32,792 nt of DNA, taken from Candidatus Aquidulcis frankliniae. GTDB taxonomy: Bacteria > Chloroflexota > Limnocylindria > Limnocylindrales > Limnocylindraceae. The notes beneath the pieces are model-generated. The model was not told where the DNA came from and did no database searches. It saw nothing but the letters and a program-made list of their open reading frames with translations. The stretch spans positions 1-32,792 of the forward strand of contig RFPZ01000003.1 in the NCBI GenBank assembly GCA_009925905.1. The letters are read 5' to 3'. Position numbers and translations under genes: made by a program. Shown piece by piece: positions 7,962-16,803 of this stretch; within the stretch, counting starts at the first letter, position 1; each line of letters begins with the position of its first letter.

Positions 7962-9017
7962 TCAGGGAGACGCAATCACCAGGCGCTGAAAACTCGACGG
8001 CACCTGCGCGCCATCAACGCTCCTGAACTGCGCGCTGTGTTCTTGCACTGACCAGCCGTTCGGGGAATGTGCGAGCAGTGCTTTCAATACGGCGTGCGCC
8101 TCCATGCGCGCGAGCGGTGCCCCAACGCAGGCATGCGGGCCGATCCCGAATGCAATGTGGGGTGACATCGCAGGGCGATCGAGGCGCAACTCAGCAGGGC
8201 AGGTGAAGATTGTTGCATCGTGATTCGCGGAGGCGAAATCGAGTCCAACATGCGGTGACTGTTCTGGGTCACCGCCGCTCTCTCCACGATCGATGCGCTC
8301 CATAAGCCCAAGCGGCGTCGTTAGGCGTAGCGTCTCTTCAATAAATGCGGTTCGCACCGCAGGATCGCCACGCAGTGCCGCAACGTGCGTAGGATGCGCC
8401 GCAACCATCCAGGCAATTCCAGCGATCAGGTTCATCACCGTGTCGCGACCACCCGCCAGTAGGAGACTGCCGACGCCGATCTGCTGGTCGCGCGTCAGGA
8501 GCACCCCGGCGATTGGGGTGCTTGCAAGCAGATTGAAGAGGCGTCCACCAGTTCCCGCCGCACCCTCATCGACCGCTCGCTCGAGGAAGGCAAGGAGGGC
8601 AGCCCCGTCGCGTCGCCCGTCGTGATCGCCCCAGACCGAAGGGCCCCACGACACCCACTCCTCAATGTCGCTCGGCCGATCGAGGAGTCGGGCGATCGTG
8701 CGAACGACGAGGGGGAGCCCAACGCCCCGAACTATCTCAAGCTCACCCAATTTGAGCGGTGCAACCAGTTCACGCGCATCTGCTTCGATCCCTTGCTGAA
8801 ATGGGGCAAGTGAACCCTTTGAGAAGAACGGCACAAGAAAGGCCCGCAACGCGGAGTGCAGCGGCGGGTCCGACTCGAGTGGGAGTTGCCGATAGGCGCG
8901 CACATCTTCATCGCCCTGATGGAGCGACGAGTACCGTTCGAAATCTCGCCCGGCCGCGCGGACCGACTCGTAGCCGGTAACGCGTGGCAGCCGCTCAACT
9001 CGTGAGGGGCCGCTCAT
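7962..9017 (-). CDS. Cytochrome P450
   Basis: EETLR (ExxR), AGGRDT I-helix, heme loop FGIGPHACVGAPLARMEA. Confidence 0.9.
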   Translation of the reverse strand: MSGPSRVERLPRVTGYESVRAAGRDFERYSSLHQGDEDVRAYRQLPLESDPPLHSALRAFLVPFFSKGSLAPFQQGIEADARELVAPLKLGELEIVRGVGLPLVVRTIARLLDRPSDIEEWVSWGPSVWGDHDGRRDGAALLAFLERAVDEGAAGTGGRLFNLLASTPIAGVLLTRDQQIGVGSLLLAGGRDTVMNLIAGIAWMVAAHPTHVAALRGDPAVRTAFIEETLRLTTPLGLMERIDRGESGGDPEQSPHVGLDFASANHDATIFTCPAELRLDRPAMSPHIAFGIGPHACVGAPLARMEAHAVLKALLAHSPNGWSVQEHSAQFRSVDGAQVPSSFQRLVIASP

Positions 9018-9019
9018 AA

Positions 9020-9430
9020 CTAGCGGAGAGCAACCAAGATCGTGCCGGCAAGACCGAGGTTCACGATGTCGTTACCCGCCTCGAGCAGCAGCACGCCGAA
9101 TCCATGACCGGCAAAGATGCGATGGCTGAGGCCGCTGCCACCAACAATGCCGACGCCGATCAGGAGCCCAACGAGTGCGCCATCAAGCGGTGCGGTGATG
9201 TTGAGGGCGCTCAGAATGAGCGCGAGGACGGTGACCTGCAGGGCCTGGCCGATGAGAACAGAGCCGAAGGCAACCCCCATGTTGATGCCACCACCGGGTA
9301 CATCCTTGGGTCCTTTCCCCATCAGACGCCACCAGGTTGGGAAGAACGTTGCTGGTCCAAACCAGAGGAATCCGCTGACAAAGCTCACGACGGTTCCAGC
9401 AATGATTCCAATCACATTCACTTCAGGCAT
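9020..9430 (-). CDS. DUF1761-like small membrane protein
   Basis: SGFLWFGPATFFPTWWRLMGK then TM helices; SD GGGAG upstream; 2-nt gap to the P450, so probably one operon. Confidence 0.65.
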   Translation of the reverse strand: MPEVNVIGIIAGTVVSFVSGFLWFGPATFFPTWWRLMGKGPKDVPGGGINMGVAFGSVLIGQALQVTVLALILSALNITAPLDGALVGLLIGVGIVGGSGLSHRIFAGHGFGVLLLEAGNDIVNLGLAGTILVALR

Positions 9431-9503
9431 TTCACGCTCCCTCTTGTGCGAGCCGCATGGTCCGCTAGGCCCATTCTATCGCCTCACTTTGTGGTCACGC
9501 GGC

Positions 9504-9509
9504 TAGAAT
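9504..9509 (+). promoter_or_regulatory. -10 box of leaderless serine hydrolase gene
   Basis: TAGAAT, 6 nt, ATG 9516. Confidence 0.6.
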
Positions 9510-9515
9510 CTCCTC

Positions 9516-12221
9516 ATGCCATTTGTCGGCACCTCGCGTCGCACTGCTCGCTTCAGCGTCGCACTGCTCGCCGCCGCCATCCTATTTTCAGGTCAATCAG
9601 TGGCCCCGGTTGCGGCGACGGACTCAGTGGATTGGCGTTCGTGCGCCGCGCGCCCCGTGCCCCTTCCCCCAGGGCGCGAGGTCGATCCGGCACTCACCAA
9701 AGCCCTCACCGCAAAAGTCGTCGCCTGGCAGAAGGCGCGCCGCACTCGCCACGCTGGTGTCTCTGTCGCGATTCGATGGGACGATGGTCGTAGCTTTACG
9801 GCGGTTTCCGGGGTAGGCGACACCAAGAGCAAGCGCGTCGCCACCGTATCCATGCCATTTGCGATCGCTAGCACCAGTAAGGCATTCACCGCCGCAGTTG
9901 CGCTACTCCTTGACCACTGCGGGGTTCTGCCGTTGAGCACACGCGCCTCTGCGCTCGTTCCAGAAGCTGACGTGCGAGCTGAGGTGACCGTTGCGCAGTT
10001 GCTACTCCATCGATCTGGCATGAGCGATTGGCTGACCGATAAGGACTCCAGGATGGGATGGCTAAGTAGGAATCCGAACGCGAAGGTGACACCGCTCACG
10101 GCCGTGCAGGACCTGCTCCCGCCGACGGCCGTTGGCAGTTTCTCGTATTCCAATTCGGGTTTCACCCTCGTGACGATTGCCGCCGAACGCGCCACTGGCG
10201 TTCCCTGGAAAACGCTTGTTCAGTCGCTGCTCCTTGATCCAATGGGTCTGACCGAAACAGGGTGGGGACCAAAGGTAGGTGCAGCGCGGCCGCACATTGG
10301 TGGCAAGCCGTACGGCGTTGCGGGCTGGGGTCCCAGTAAGGCGGTCGGCATTGCGCTTCGCGGGGCAGGCGACATGTTCTCCACGCCGCGCGATCTTGCA
10401 AGATTTGGCGAACTTTTTTGGGGGAATCGACTTACCGAGGGGGAGCCAACCCTCGCCATGAACGGCATTGCCTATCAGACCTGGTCGTCGTGGCTCTACA
10501 ACTACGGCACCCAGGTTGACCGAACGTGGATTGGTGGGCTGCGCAGTTATGGCCACAACGGTGGATTTTCTGGAGTCACAAGTTCTCTGCATCGAATCCC
10601 CGCGCTAGGCATCACTATCGCGGCCGTCGCAAACGGTTCACCCACAACCAATTCGTTTGCTGATGATCTTGTGCAGGAGCTCTACAAGATGATTGATCAA
10701 CCCGCTGTTGATGGGAGTGGTGTGCCGCGCCTCACAGCCGCCGACAGCGGCGATCCTGAGCCACCCGACGCACCCGTTGCTCTCCCTGCGGATTACTGTG
10801 GCGACCCCACACCAAGCAGCAGCAGCGATGCGCTGGCTCCCCGCTGGATCGCCCTCGGTTCGTCCGCCGGTTGGGTCGGGAGCACGACATCAATGGTCGA
10901 ACTTCCTGATGGCCGCCTTGTTGTGGGGGGCACTGGATTAACAAAGGCGGCCGGTACCACCGTAGCTGGGCTGGCGGTGCGCGACCCGCGAACTGGGGCA
11001 TGGAAAGCGCTTGCGAGCCTCAAGACGTCGTCCGGACGCGTTGCTTCGGTGTATGGGCTCGCCGTCGACGCCTCACGGAACCTTCTCTATGTGGCAGGTA
11101 ACTTCACCAGCGTGACGCAAAGCAACCGTCGCGTTGCAGCGGTCGGGATCGCGCAACTCAATCTCAAGACGGGACTCTGGTCTAAGGTTGGCACTGGTCT
11201 TACGGGTAAAGGCATTTCCGTCAGAACGATCTCACTGGATCCAGGGACCGGCAACCTGCTGGTGGGAGGCCACTTCACACGCGCAGGCGGCGTCGCCTCG
11301 GCAAACATCGCAACGTGGAGTCCGACACGAAAGCGCTGGGTGGCACTCGGCGCCGGATTGAAGTCTGACGTTGTCACCGCCGCGGTCGCCGCCGACGGCA
11401 CTGTTTACGCCGGTGGACGATTTGCTGACGGCCTGGTCTCAACATGGAATCCCACGACAAAAGCGTGGGGCGTGATCGGCGACGCGCGACTCTTCTCTGA
11501 TCTTCCAACGAGCATGGTCGTTGATGCGCTCGGCCATCCGCTGATCGGACGAGGTGTTGGCTGGTACGGTGAAGCGGTTCAGGTCATCGAACCTGCGGCA
11601 CCGGGTGGCTGGGTTCCGTTGGGCGGCGGGGTGAGCTACCCGCGGCGCACTTCGTGGGTGACGGCAATGACGAAACTTGCCGACGGCACGGTCGCCGTTG
11701 GCGGCTACTTCGCCAAGGCTGGCGCACTGGACTCTCCGAACCTTGCGGTCTGGGACCCCATCACCCAGCGATACAGCACCATTGGGACAGGCCTTGCAGT
11801 TGAGCCCGATGCGCTTGCATCGAGCGCATTCGGGACCATCTACGCCGCGACGCGAGTGCGAAGCGCCGCGCCTGGTGGTAGCGGTGGGCGATGCATCGGG
11901 GTCTGGGCAAAACAGGCACCAGCCGCCCCTGTTGGAGCAACGCTCACGGCGGGTCGCGGCTCGATTCGCGTCAGCTGGATTCTTCCTGCCGACTCCACCG
12001 AAGCAACGGGATGGATCGCGACGGCAACGGCAAAAGGCCGCACAACCCGAAGCTGCACACTTGCTGGTTCGGCACTCACACAGGTGTCAGGCGCTGCCGC
12101 CATGTGCACGATCACTGGACTCATTAAGGGGGTCAGTTACAAGGTGACGCTCGTTGCCTGGTCTGCACCTTCCGGGCCATCGCCGCGAGTTGACGTCGGC
12201 ACCATTAAGACGCTTCGATGA
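9516..12221 (+). CDS. Secreted serine hydrolase (beta-lactamase/DD-peptidase fold) fused to beta-propeller-like repeats and a fibronectin-III-like C-terminus
   Basis: Signal peptide; SxxK (STSK), YxN (YSNS), GHNGG motif; then repeats such as VGGHFTRAGGVASANIATWSPTRKRWVALGAGL; C-terminal FnIII-like strand pattern. Confidence 0.85.
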   Translation: MPFVGTSRRTARFSVALLAAAILFSGQSVAPVAATDSVDWRSCAARPVPLPPGREVDPALTKALTAKVVAWQKARRTRHAGVSVAIRWDDGRSFTAVSGVGDTKSKRVATVSMPFAIASTSKAFTAAVALLLDHCGVLPLSTRASALVPEADVRAEVTVAQLLLHRSGMSDWLTDKDSRMGWLSRNPNAKVTPLTAVQDLLPPTAVGSFSYSNSGFTLVTIAAERATGVPWKTLVQSLLLDPMGLTETGWGPKVGAARPHIGGKPYGVAGWGPSKAVGIALRGAGDMFSTPRDLARFGELFWGNRLTEGEPTLAMNGIAYQTWSSWLYNYGTQVDRTWIGGLRSYGHNGGFSGVTSSLHRIPALGITIAAVANGSPTTNSFADDLVQELYKMIDQPAVDGSGVPRLTAADSGDPEPPDAPVALPADYCGDPTPSSSSDALAPRWIALGSSAGWVGSTTSMVELPDGRLVVGGTGLTKAAGTTVAGLAVRDPRTGAWKALASLKTSSGRVASVYGLAVDASRNLLYVAGNFTSVTQSNRRVAAVGIAQLNLKTGLWSKVGTGLTGKGISVRTISLDPGTGNLLVGGHFTRAGGVASANIATWSPTRKRWVALGAGLKSDVVTAAVAADGTVYAGGRFADGLVSTWNPTTKAWGVIGDARLFSDLPTSMVVDALGHPLIGRGVGWYGEAVQVIEPAAPGGWVPLGGGVSYPRRTSWVTAMTKLADGTVAVGGYFAKAGALDSPNLAVWDPITQRYSTIGTGLAVEPDALASSAFGTIYAATRVRSAAPGGSGGRCIGVWAKQAPAAPVGATLTAGRGSIRVSWILPADSTEATGWIATATAKGRTTRSCTLAGSALTQVSGAAAMCTITGLIKGVSYKVTLVAWSAPSGPSPRVDVGTIKTLR

Positions 12222-13189
12222 TGCGGCGTCTAGCGCGATCGATGTGGAGCATCGTTGCACTCACACTCGTGATCAGCGGCTGCTCGATTGCGGTAACACC
12301 GACTGCGTCACCAAGCCCAACACCTGTGGCGAGAACCGAACCATTCAAGGTTGTTGGTTACATCACGCCCGCCGCGAACATTGACGCGATCGATTTCTCA
12401 CTTTTGACGCACGTTAACTACTCGTTCCTGATACCAAGAGCGAATGGCACGACACGCCCATTCGGTGCCCCGAATCACTTGCGCAAGGTCGTTGCGCAAG
12501 CCAATAAACATGGCGTTAAGGTGCTCATCGCCGTTGGGGGGTGGGGCTGGGATAAAGAGTTTGAGACGCTTGCAGCGGACCCAGCCATTCGCGAAAAACT
12601 GGCGAAACGCGTGGCAGAGTTCTGTGCGACCTATCGGCTCGATGGGATTGATATTGATTGGGAATATCCAAATGCCGGGGCGTCGGCGGCCAACTTCTCC
12701 GCCCTCGCCGTTGCCTTCCGCTCGGCGCTTCCAGCTGGGGCACTCGTCACCGCGGCAGTGCTAGCTGATGCAACAGATGCAGACGGAATTTCGACCTCTG
12801 CCGTAGGGCAACTCGACTTCATCAATCTGATGGCGTATGACGGTCCGCGGAACGATCACTCGTCATTTGCGATGGCCGAGCGATCAATCGCTACCTGGCT
12901 CGCCCGAGGCATTCACCCCAATAAGCTCGTGCTCGGCGTGCCCTTCTATGGGCGGCCAGGGAACGCCACGTATCGCACGCTTCTTGCAAGCGACCCAGCA
13001 ACGGCGAACGGCGATCGCATCCTCTTTCGAGGCGTGGAACAGAACTACAACGGCCCTGCAACGATTCGGCGCAAGACAGAGTTAGCCCTACAGCTCGCTG
13101 GCGGGATCATGATCTGGGAGCTCTCGCAGGATGCGCGCGGCAACGACTCACTCCTGCGCGTGATTGGCGAAACTGTCGCCGCCCCCTAG
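12218..13189 (+). CDS. Glycoside hydrolase family 18 lipoprotein (chitinase-like)
   Basis: Lipobox VISGC; DGIDIDWEYP catalytic DxxDxDxE; ATGA overlap with upstream gene. Confidence 0.88.
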   Translation: MMRRLARSMWSIVALTLVISGCSIAVTPTASPSPTPVARTEPFKVVGYITPAANIDAIDFSLLTHVNYSFLIPRANGTTRPFGAPNHLRKVVAQANKHGVKVLIAVGGWGWDKEFETLAADPAIREKLAKRVAEFCATYRLDGIDIDWEYPNAGASAANFSALAVAFRSALPAGALVTAAVLADATDADGISTSAVGQLDFINLMAYDGPRNDHSSFAMAERSIATWLARGIHPNKLVLGVPFYGRPGNATYRTLLASDPATANGDRILFRGVEQNYNGPATIRRKTELALQLAGGIMIWELSQDARGNDSLLRVIGETVAAP

Positions 13190-13192
13190 GGG

Positions 13193-13198
13193 TATCCT
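13193..13198 (+). promoter_or_regulatory. -10 box of leaderless TrmH/SpoU gene
   Basis: TATCCT, 6 nt, ATG 13205. Confidence 0.55.
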
Positions 13199-13204
13199 CC
13201 CCTC

Positions 13205-13996
13205 ATGCAATCGCTGCGAATTGAGAGCCTCTCCAATCCGGTCGTGAAGGGACTGCGCGCTCTTCGCACGCCCAAGGGTCGCGACGAGCAGCGCCTCTTT
13301 CTCGCTGAGGGTGAGCGCACGATCGCAACGGCCACCGCGGCAGGTTGGATTCCCGAGATGCTGCTGACGGCTGGCCCACTTCGCGCGCCGATCGATGGTG
13401 GAGCGAGCCACGCGCGCGAGTCGCTCTCCGTAACGACCGAAGTGTTGGCGAAGATCACGGGGCGTGATAACCCACAGGAACAGCTCGCCGTTTACGCAGA
13501 CCCTGCGCCAGAAGCCCAGGCAGTGGCAACCATCGACCCGACTCGAGCTGCGCGCTGGTTGATGCTTGAAGCGCCGCGCGACCCGGGTAACCTTGGGAGC
13601 GCGATTCGCAGTGCTGATGCCTGTGCCGCAGGCGGCGTCATCCTTGTGGGGAACACGTGCGATCCGTACTCCATTGAGACGGTGCGCGCAACGATGGGCT
13701 CCATCTTCACCGTTCCGATCTATCGCGCAACGCACGATGAGGCGGTCGCGCTGTTGAATCGCTGGCCAGGCAGCACCGTTGCAACGGCACTCGACGGAGC
13801 CTCCGACTACACCGAGATCACCTACACCGCGCCAAGCGTGATCGTGATCGGCACCGAAGCTGATGGGCTAAGTGCCAACCTACGTGGTGCTTGTGCCAGC
13901 GCGGCGCTGATCCCAATGCTGGGCACCGCTGAGAGCCTTAACCTCGCGGTCGCGTCCGCGATCATGCTCTACGCAGCAGAGCGAGCGCAGCGCTAG
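13205..13996 (+). CDS. TrmH/SpoU-family RNA 2'-O-methyltransferase
   Basis: APRDPGNLGSAIRSADACAAGGVIL, GTEADGLS and PMLGTAESLNLAVASAIMLY (motifs 1-3). Confidence 0.92.
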   Translation: MQSLRIESLSNPVVKGLRALRTPKGRDEQRLFLAEGERTIATATAAGWIPEMLLTAGPLRAPIDGGASHARESLSVTTEVLAKITGRDNPQEQLAVYADPAPEAQAVATIDPTRAARWLMLEAPRDPGNLGSAIRSADACAAGGVILVGNTCDPYSIETVRATMGSIFTVPIYRATHDEAVALLNRWPGSTVATALDGASDYTEITYTAPSVIVIGTEADGLSANLRGACASAALIPMLGTAESLNLAVASAIMLYAAERAQR

Positions 13997-15978
13997 CGCG
14001 AAAGTAGTTTCGCGATCTCGACTCCGAGCGGAGTAGCGAGACTGCGCGAGAATGTCTCCGTCATGTGGTCCTCATCGCGGTAGATCAACACGTTCTTGGC
14101 AATCGGCGAGCAGGGCCACGCGGCACAGATCTCGCCTGTCAGGTCAATCAACGTTGCTCCAGAAGCCTGGGCAGCCACACGTTCTGCGACGCCGATCTCA
14201 CCGTTATCTGCAGTTTCTTGAGTGAAGAGGCAGGTGCGAATGTCGCTCGCGTGCTTGGAGAGGCAGGCGGGGACGTCGCGGCCAGGATCTGGCGTATCGA
14301 CGAGAATCGCCGTTGTCCCTGGGAGACGGGCAACCATGTCGCCAAAAGCCGCTCCGGCGATCGTTGGTGTGACCCCTTCGGCGATTGGGCGGAAGGTGCG
14401 GCGATTCACGATGATGGTGAGCGTCGGCTTGATCTCGGAGAGACGTGCCACTGTTGCCTCGTTGAACGCGGTGCACTCACGGTACGCACGCTTTAACGCC
14501 AAGTTGCGCTGCGGGAGCGTTGTGAACGAGCATGAGACCTTTACGAACGTGAGCAGTCTCCACCCACGCTCGAGTGCGATCACCTCAATGGCGGGGAACC
14601 AATGCGACGCATGGGAGTCACCGACTAGCGCGATCGTGATCGCAGATCCCGGAACTCCGTATTCGCAGTCTGGCGGCGTCGTGACTCGTTCGAATGCGAG
14701 GCAGCCGTCGCCGCGCAGTCGCTCTTCGTCATCGCGCGCCGACGCCAGTGAGGGAGCAAGATCTTGAGGGAGTGCGATCGGTCCATTGCTTGCCGTCGGT
14801 GAGCCCGAGGGGCTCGCCGTTGGCTGAACAGCAACGACCGACGAGGGGAGCGCCGCGGCGAACCCCTGGGTGAAGAGGGCGACGGTGAGAATGCCCACCA
14901 CTCCGGCGCGGATCGCGCTCCACGAGGTGGCGCGACGAAACCGATCGCCGTACCGGAAGGGCTGCTCAACAAATCGCCAGCTCAACCAGGAGATGCCGAT
15001 CGCGGCGGCAACGGCAATCACTATTTCAACGCCTGTGAGTGCTCGCTCGAGGAACATGAGGGGGAGCACCAGAAGGGGCCAGTGCCAGAGGTAGAGCGAA
15101 TAGCTGATCTTTCCGAGGAAGCGGAGCGGTGCCGCTGTGAGGAGACGCACTGGTCCACTTGGCGCGGCACCACCGTAGAGGAGCGCGACGGCACCCGCGG
15201 TGGGGAGAAGCGCCGCCAGTCCTGGATAGGCTGTCTCCGAAGTGAGCGCTACCCCCGCCACAGCAACCGCGGCGAGCCCGGCCCACGCGAACGCGCCAGC
15301 GCGTCGCGAGGTGCCCATCACGCTGATGAGGGCGAGCAGGCCGCCCACTCCGAGCTGCCAGACGCGCGTCGGCAGCAGATAGAAGGCGCGCGAAGGGGAG
15401 GCATCGGTAAGCCACAGGCTGAGCGCAAACGAGGCGACCACACCAAGGAGGAGCGCCGCGATCAGGCGCCGCGAGCTGCCACCGCGCCAGGTAAGGAACA
15501 CGATGAGCGCCGGCCAGACGAGGTAGAACTGCTCTTCGACACTGAGGGACCAGAAGTGCAAGAAGGGCGACGGACTCGAAGTTGCGGCGAAGTAATCGAC
15601 CGAACCGATGAAACGCATGTTGGCAATCGAGAGCGCCGACGCTGCGCCATCGGCTGCCAACGCACTGCGATCAAGAGGCGCAGCGACGAGGAGTCCAATG
15701 AGGGAGATGACTGCGACAGCGACAAGCGCCGCTGGGAGGAGCCGCCGAATTCTCCACGCGTAGAACCGGGTGATGTTGAGACCACCTGGCTGCTGCGACT
15801 CACGCCACAGCTTGCCGGTAATCAAGAACCCGCTGATAACAAAGAAGACATCGACCCCTACGAATCCACCTGGCGTCCATGGGAGACCGGCGTGGAAGAG
15901 CAGCACGAGAAGAATCGCAATACCCCGTAGACCCTCAATGTCTGGGCGGAATTCGGTGGTGCTCAACGGAGCCTTCAT
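13993..15978 (-). CDS. Acyltransferase-3 (OafA-like) with C-terminal SGNH domain
   Basis: FRPDIEGLRGIAILLVLLFHAG, FFVISGFLITG, SLSVEEQFYLVWP; C-terminal VGDSHASHWFPA and DEDHMTE. Confidence 0.92.
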   Translation of the reverse strand: MKAPLSTTEFRPDIEGLRGIAILLVLLFHAGLPWTPGGFVGVDVFFVISGFLITGKLWRESQQPGGLNITRFYAWRIRRLLPAALVAVAVISLIGLLVAAPLDRSALAADGAASALSIANMRFIGSVDYFAATSSPSPFLHFWSLSVEEQFYLVWPALIVFLTWRGGSSRRLIAALLLGVVASFALSLWLTDASPSRAFYLLPTRVWQLGVGGLLALISVMGTSRRAGAFAWAGLAAVAVAGVALTSETAYPGLAALLPTAGAVALLYGGAAPSGPVRLLTAAPLRFLGKISYSLYLWHWPLLVLPLMFLERALTGVEIVIAVAAAIGISWLSWRFVEQPFRYGDRFRRATSWSAIRAGVVGILTVALFTQGFAAALPSSVVAVQPTASPSGSPTASNGPIALPQDLAPSLASARDDEERLRGDGCLAFERVTTPPDCEYGVPGSAITIALVGDSHASHWFPAIEVIALERGWRLLTFVKVSCSFTTLPQRNLALKRAYRECTAFNEATVARLSEIKPTLTIIVNRRTFRPIAEGVTPTIAGAAFGDMVARLPGTTAILVDTPDPGRDVPACLSKHASDIRTCLFTQETADNGEIGVAERVAAQASGATLIDLTGEICAAWPCSPIAKNVLIYRDEDHMTETFSRSLATPLGVEIAKLLSR

Positions 15979-15982
15979 CAGG

Positions 15983-16768
15983 CTATTCGCAGATCTGCGG
16001 CTTTGCTACTGGCACTGGCCGCGTCGAGGTTGTCGTATCAATGTACTTACCAATCACGACCATCTTGGTTCCGTCGTGACGGTCGGTCTCAGAGGTTTGC
16101 AGGATCACCCGGCCGTTCGGAACATCAGCAATGTCAGCCCATGTGGAGATGTGTTGTCGCACCTCGATAACGCGGTAGCGCACTCGTAGGAGCGTCGCGC
16201 CCGTGGCCTTCGGCAGAACATCAACCTCAATGATCTGTCCGAGCATCTGCTTCGGCGTCTTGTCGAGGAGACCGCCAAACTCCCAATAGCGACCGTGCGC
16301 ATAAATAAAGAGGACCCCAGTCTTACCATCCGCCTTCCCCTTCGTTGGCATCCATTCAGCAACACGACACCATGGGAACCGTGGCGAGCCATCGCCATCA
16401 AGAGGTGGACGAACGACTGGAAGATTGATCCAGACCCCGCTCACTAAGACGCGGACAGGATCACCAGCGACAGACGGCACGAGCAGGCTTGGGTCGACTG
16501 GTGGGAGGGGTGGCGGGGTTGTGCGCGATCGCTCTGAAGGGTCTGACGGTTCAACCTCTGGTGCTGGAGAGTCGCTGGAACCGGTTGATGGGTCTTCAGT
16601 GACAACGACAACCTCACCTGGGGCCCATGGTCCGATCTGCTGATCGATTCCCCACGTGACGAGCGCACCCGCAGCGAGGATGAAGGAGGTTGCAAGCAGG
16701 ATCGTTGAGCCAATATGTCGAAACGGCATGCGGTCACGACGAGTGCTGGGTTTGATTGGCGGCAACAT
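15983..16768 (-). CDS. Sortase-like membrane-anchored protein (catalytic Cys position appears to be Ser)
   Basis: N-terminal TM, Pro/Ser-rich linker, GVWINLPVV, VLFIYAHGRYWEFGGL (His), VILQTSETDRHDGTKMVVIGKYI where TLxTC would be expected. Confidence 0.6.
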   Translation of the reverse strand: MLPPIKPSTRRDRMPFRHIGSTILLATSFILAAGALVTWGIDQQIGPWAPGEVVVVTEDPSTGSSDSPAPEVEPSDPSERSRTTPPPLPPVDPSLLVPSVAGDPVRVLVSGVWINLPVVRPPLDGDGSPRFPWCRVAEWMPTKGKADGKTGVLFIYAHGRYWEFGGLLDKTPKQMLGQIIEVDVLPKATGATLLRVRYRVIEVRQHISTWADIADVPNGRVILQTSETDRHDGTKMVVIGKYIDTTTSTRPVPVAKPQICE

Positions 16769-16774
16769 AGGGAG

Positions 16775-16780
16775 AGTGTA
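16775..16780 (-). promoter_or_regulatory. -10 box of leaderless sortase-like gene
   Basis: Reverse strand TACACT, 6 nt, ATG 16768. Confidence 0.55.
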
Positions 16781-16803
16781 GTGCGGGATGGCACACTACC
16801 CCC

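Noticed and set aside
7962-9017. P450 considered as internally truncated (351 aa)
   Set aside because: I-helix, ExxR, ANxD-like (SANHDATIF) and heme-loop motifs are all present in normal order; only modestly short at the N-terminus.
9104-9793. 229-aa plus-strand ORF spanning the DUF1761 gene and the serine hydrolase start
   Set aside because: Antisense to one supported gene and out of frame with another; no motif.
15082-15930. 282-aa plus-strand ORF antisense to the acyltransferase
   Set aside because: Highly charged E/R-rich shadow translation with no family motif; opposite strand is clearly an OafA-like gene.
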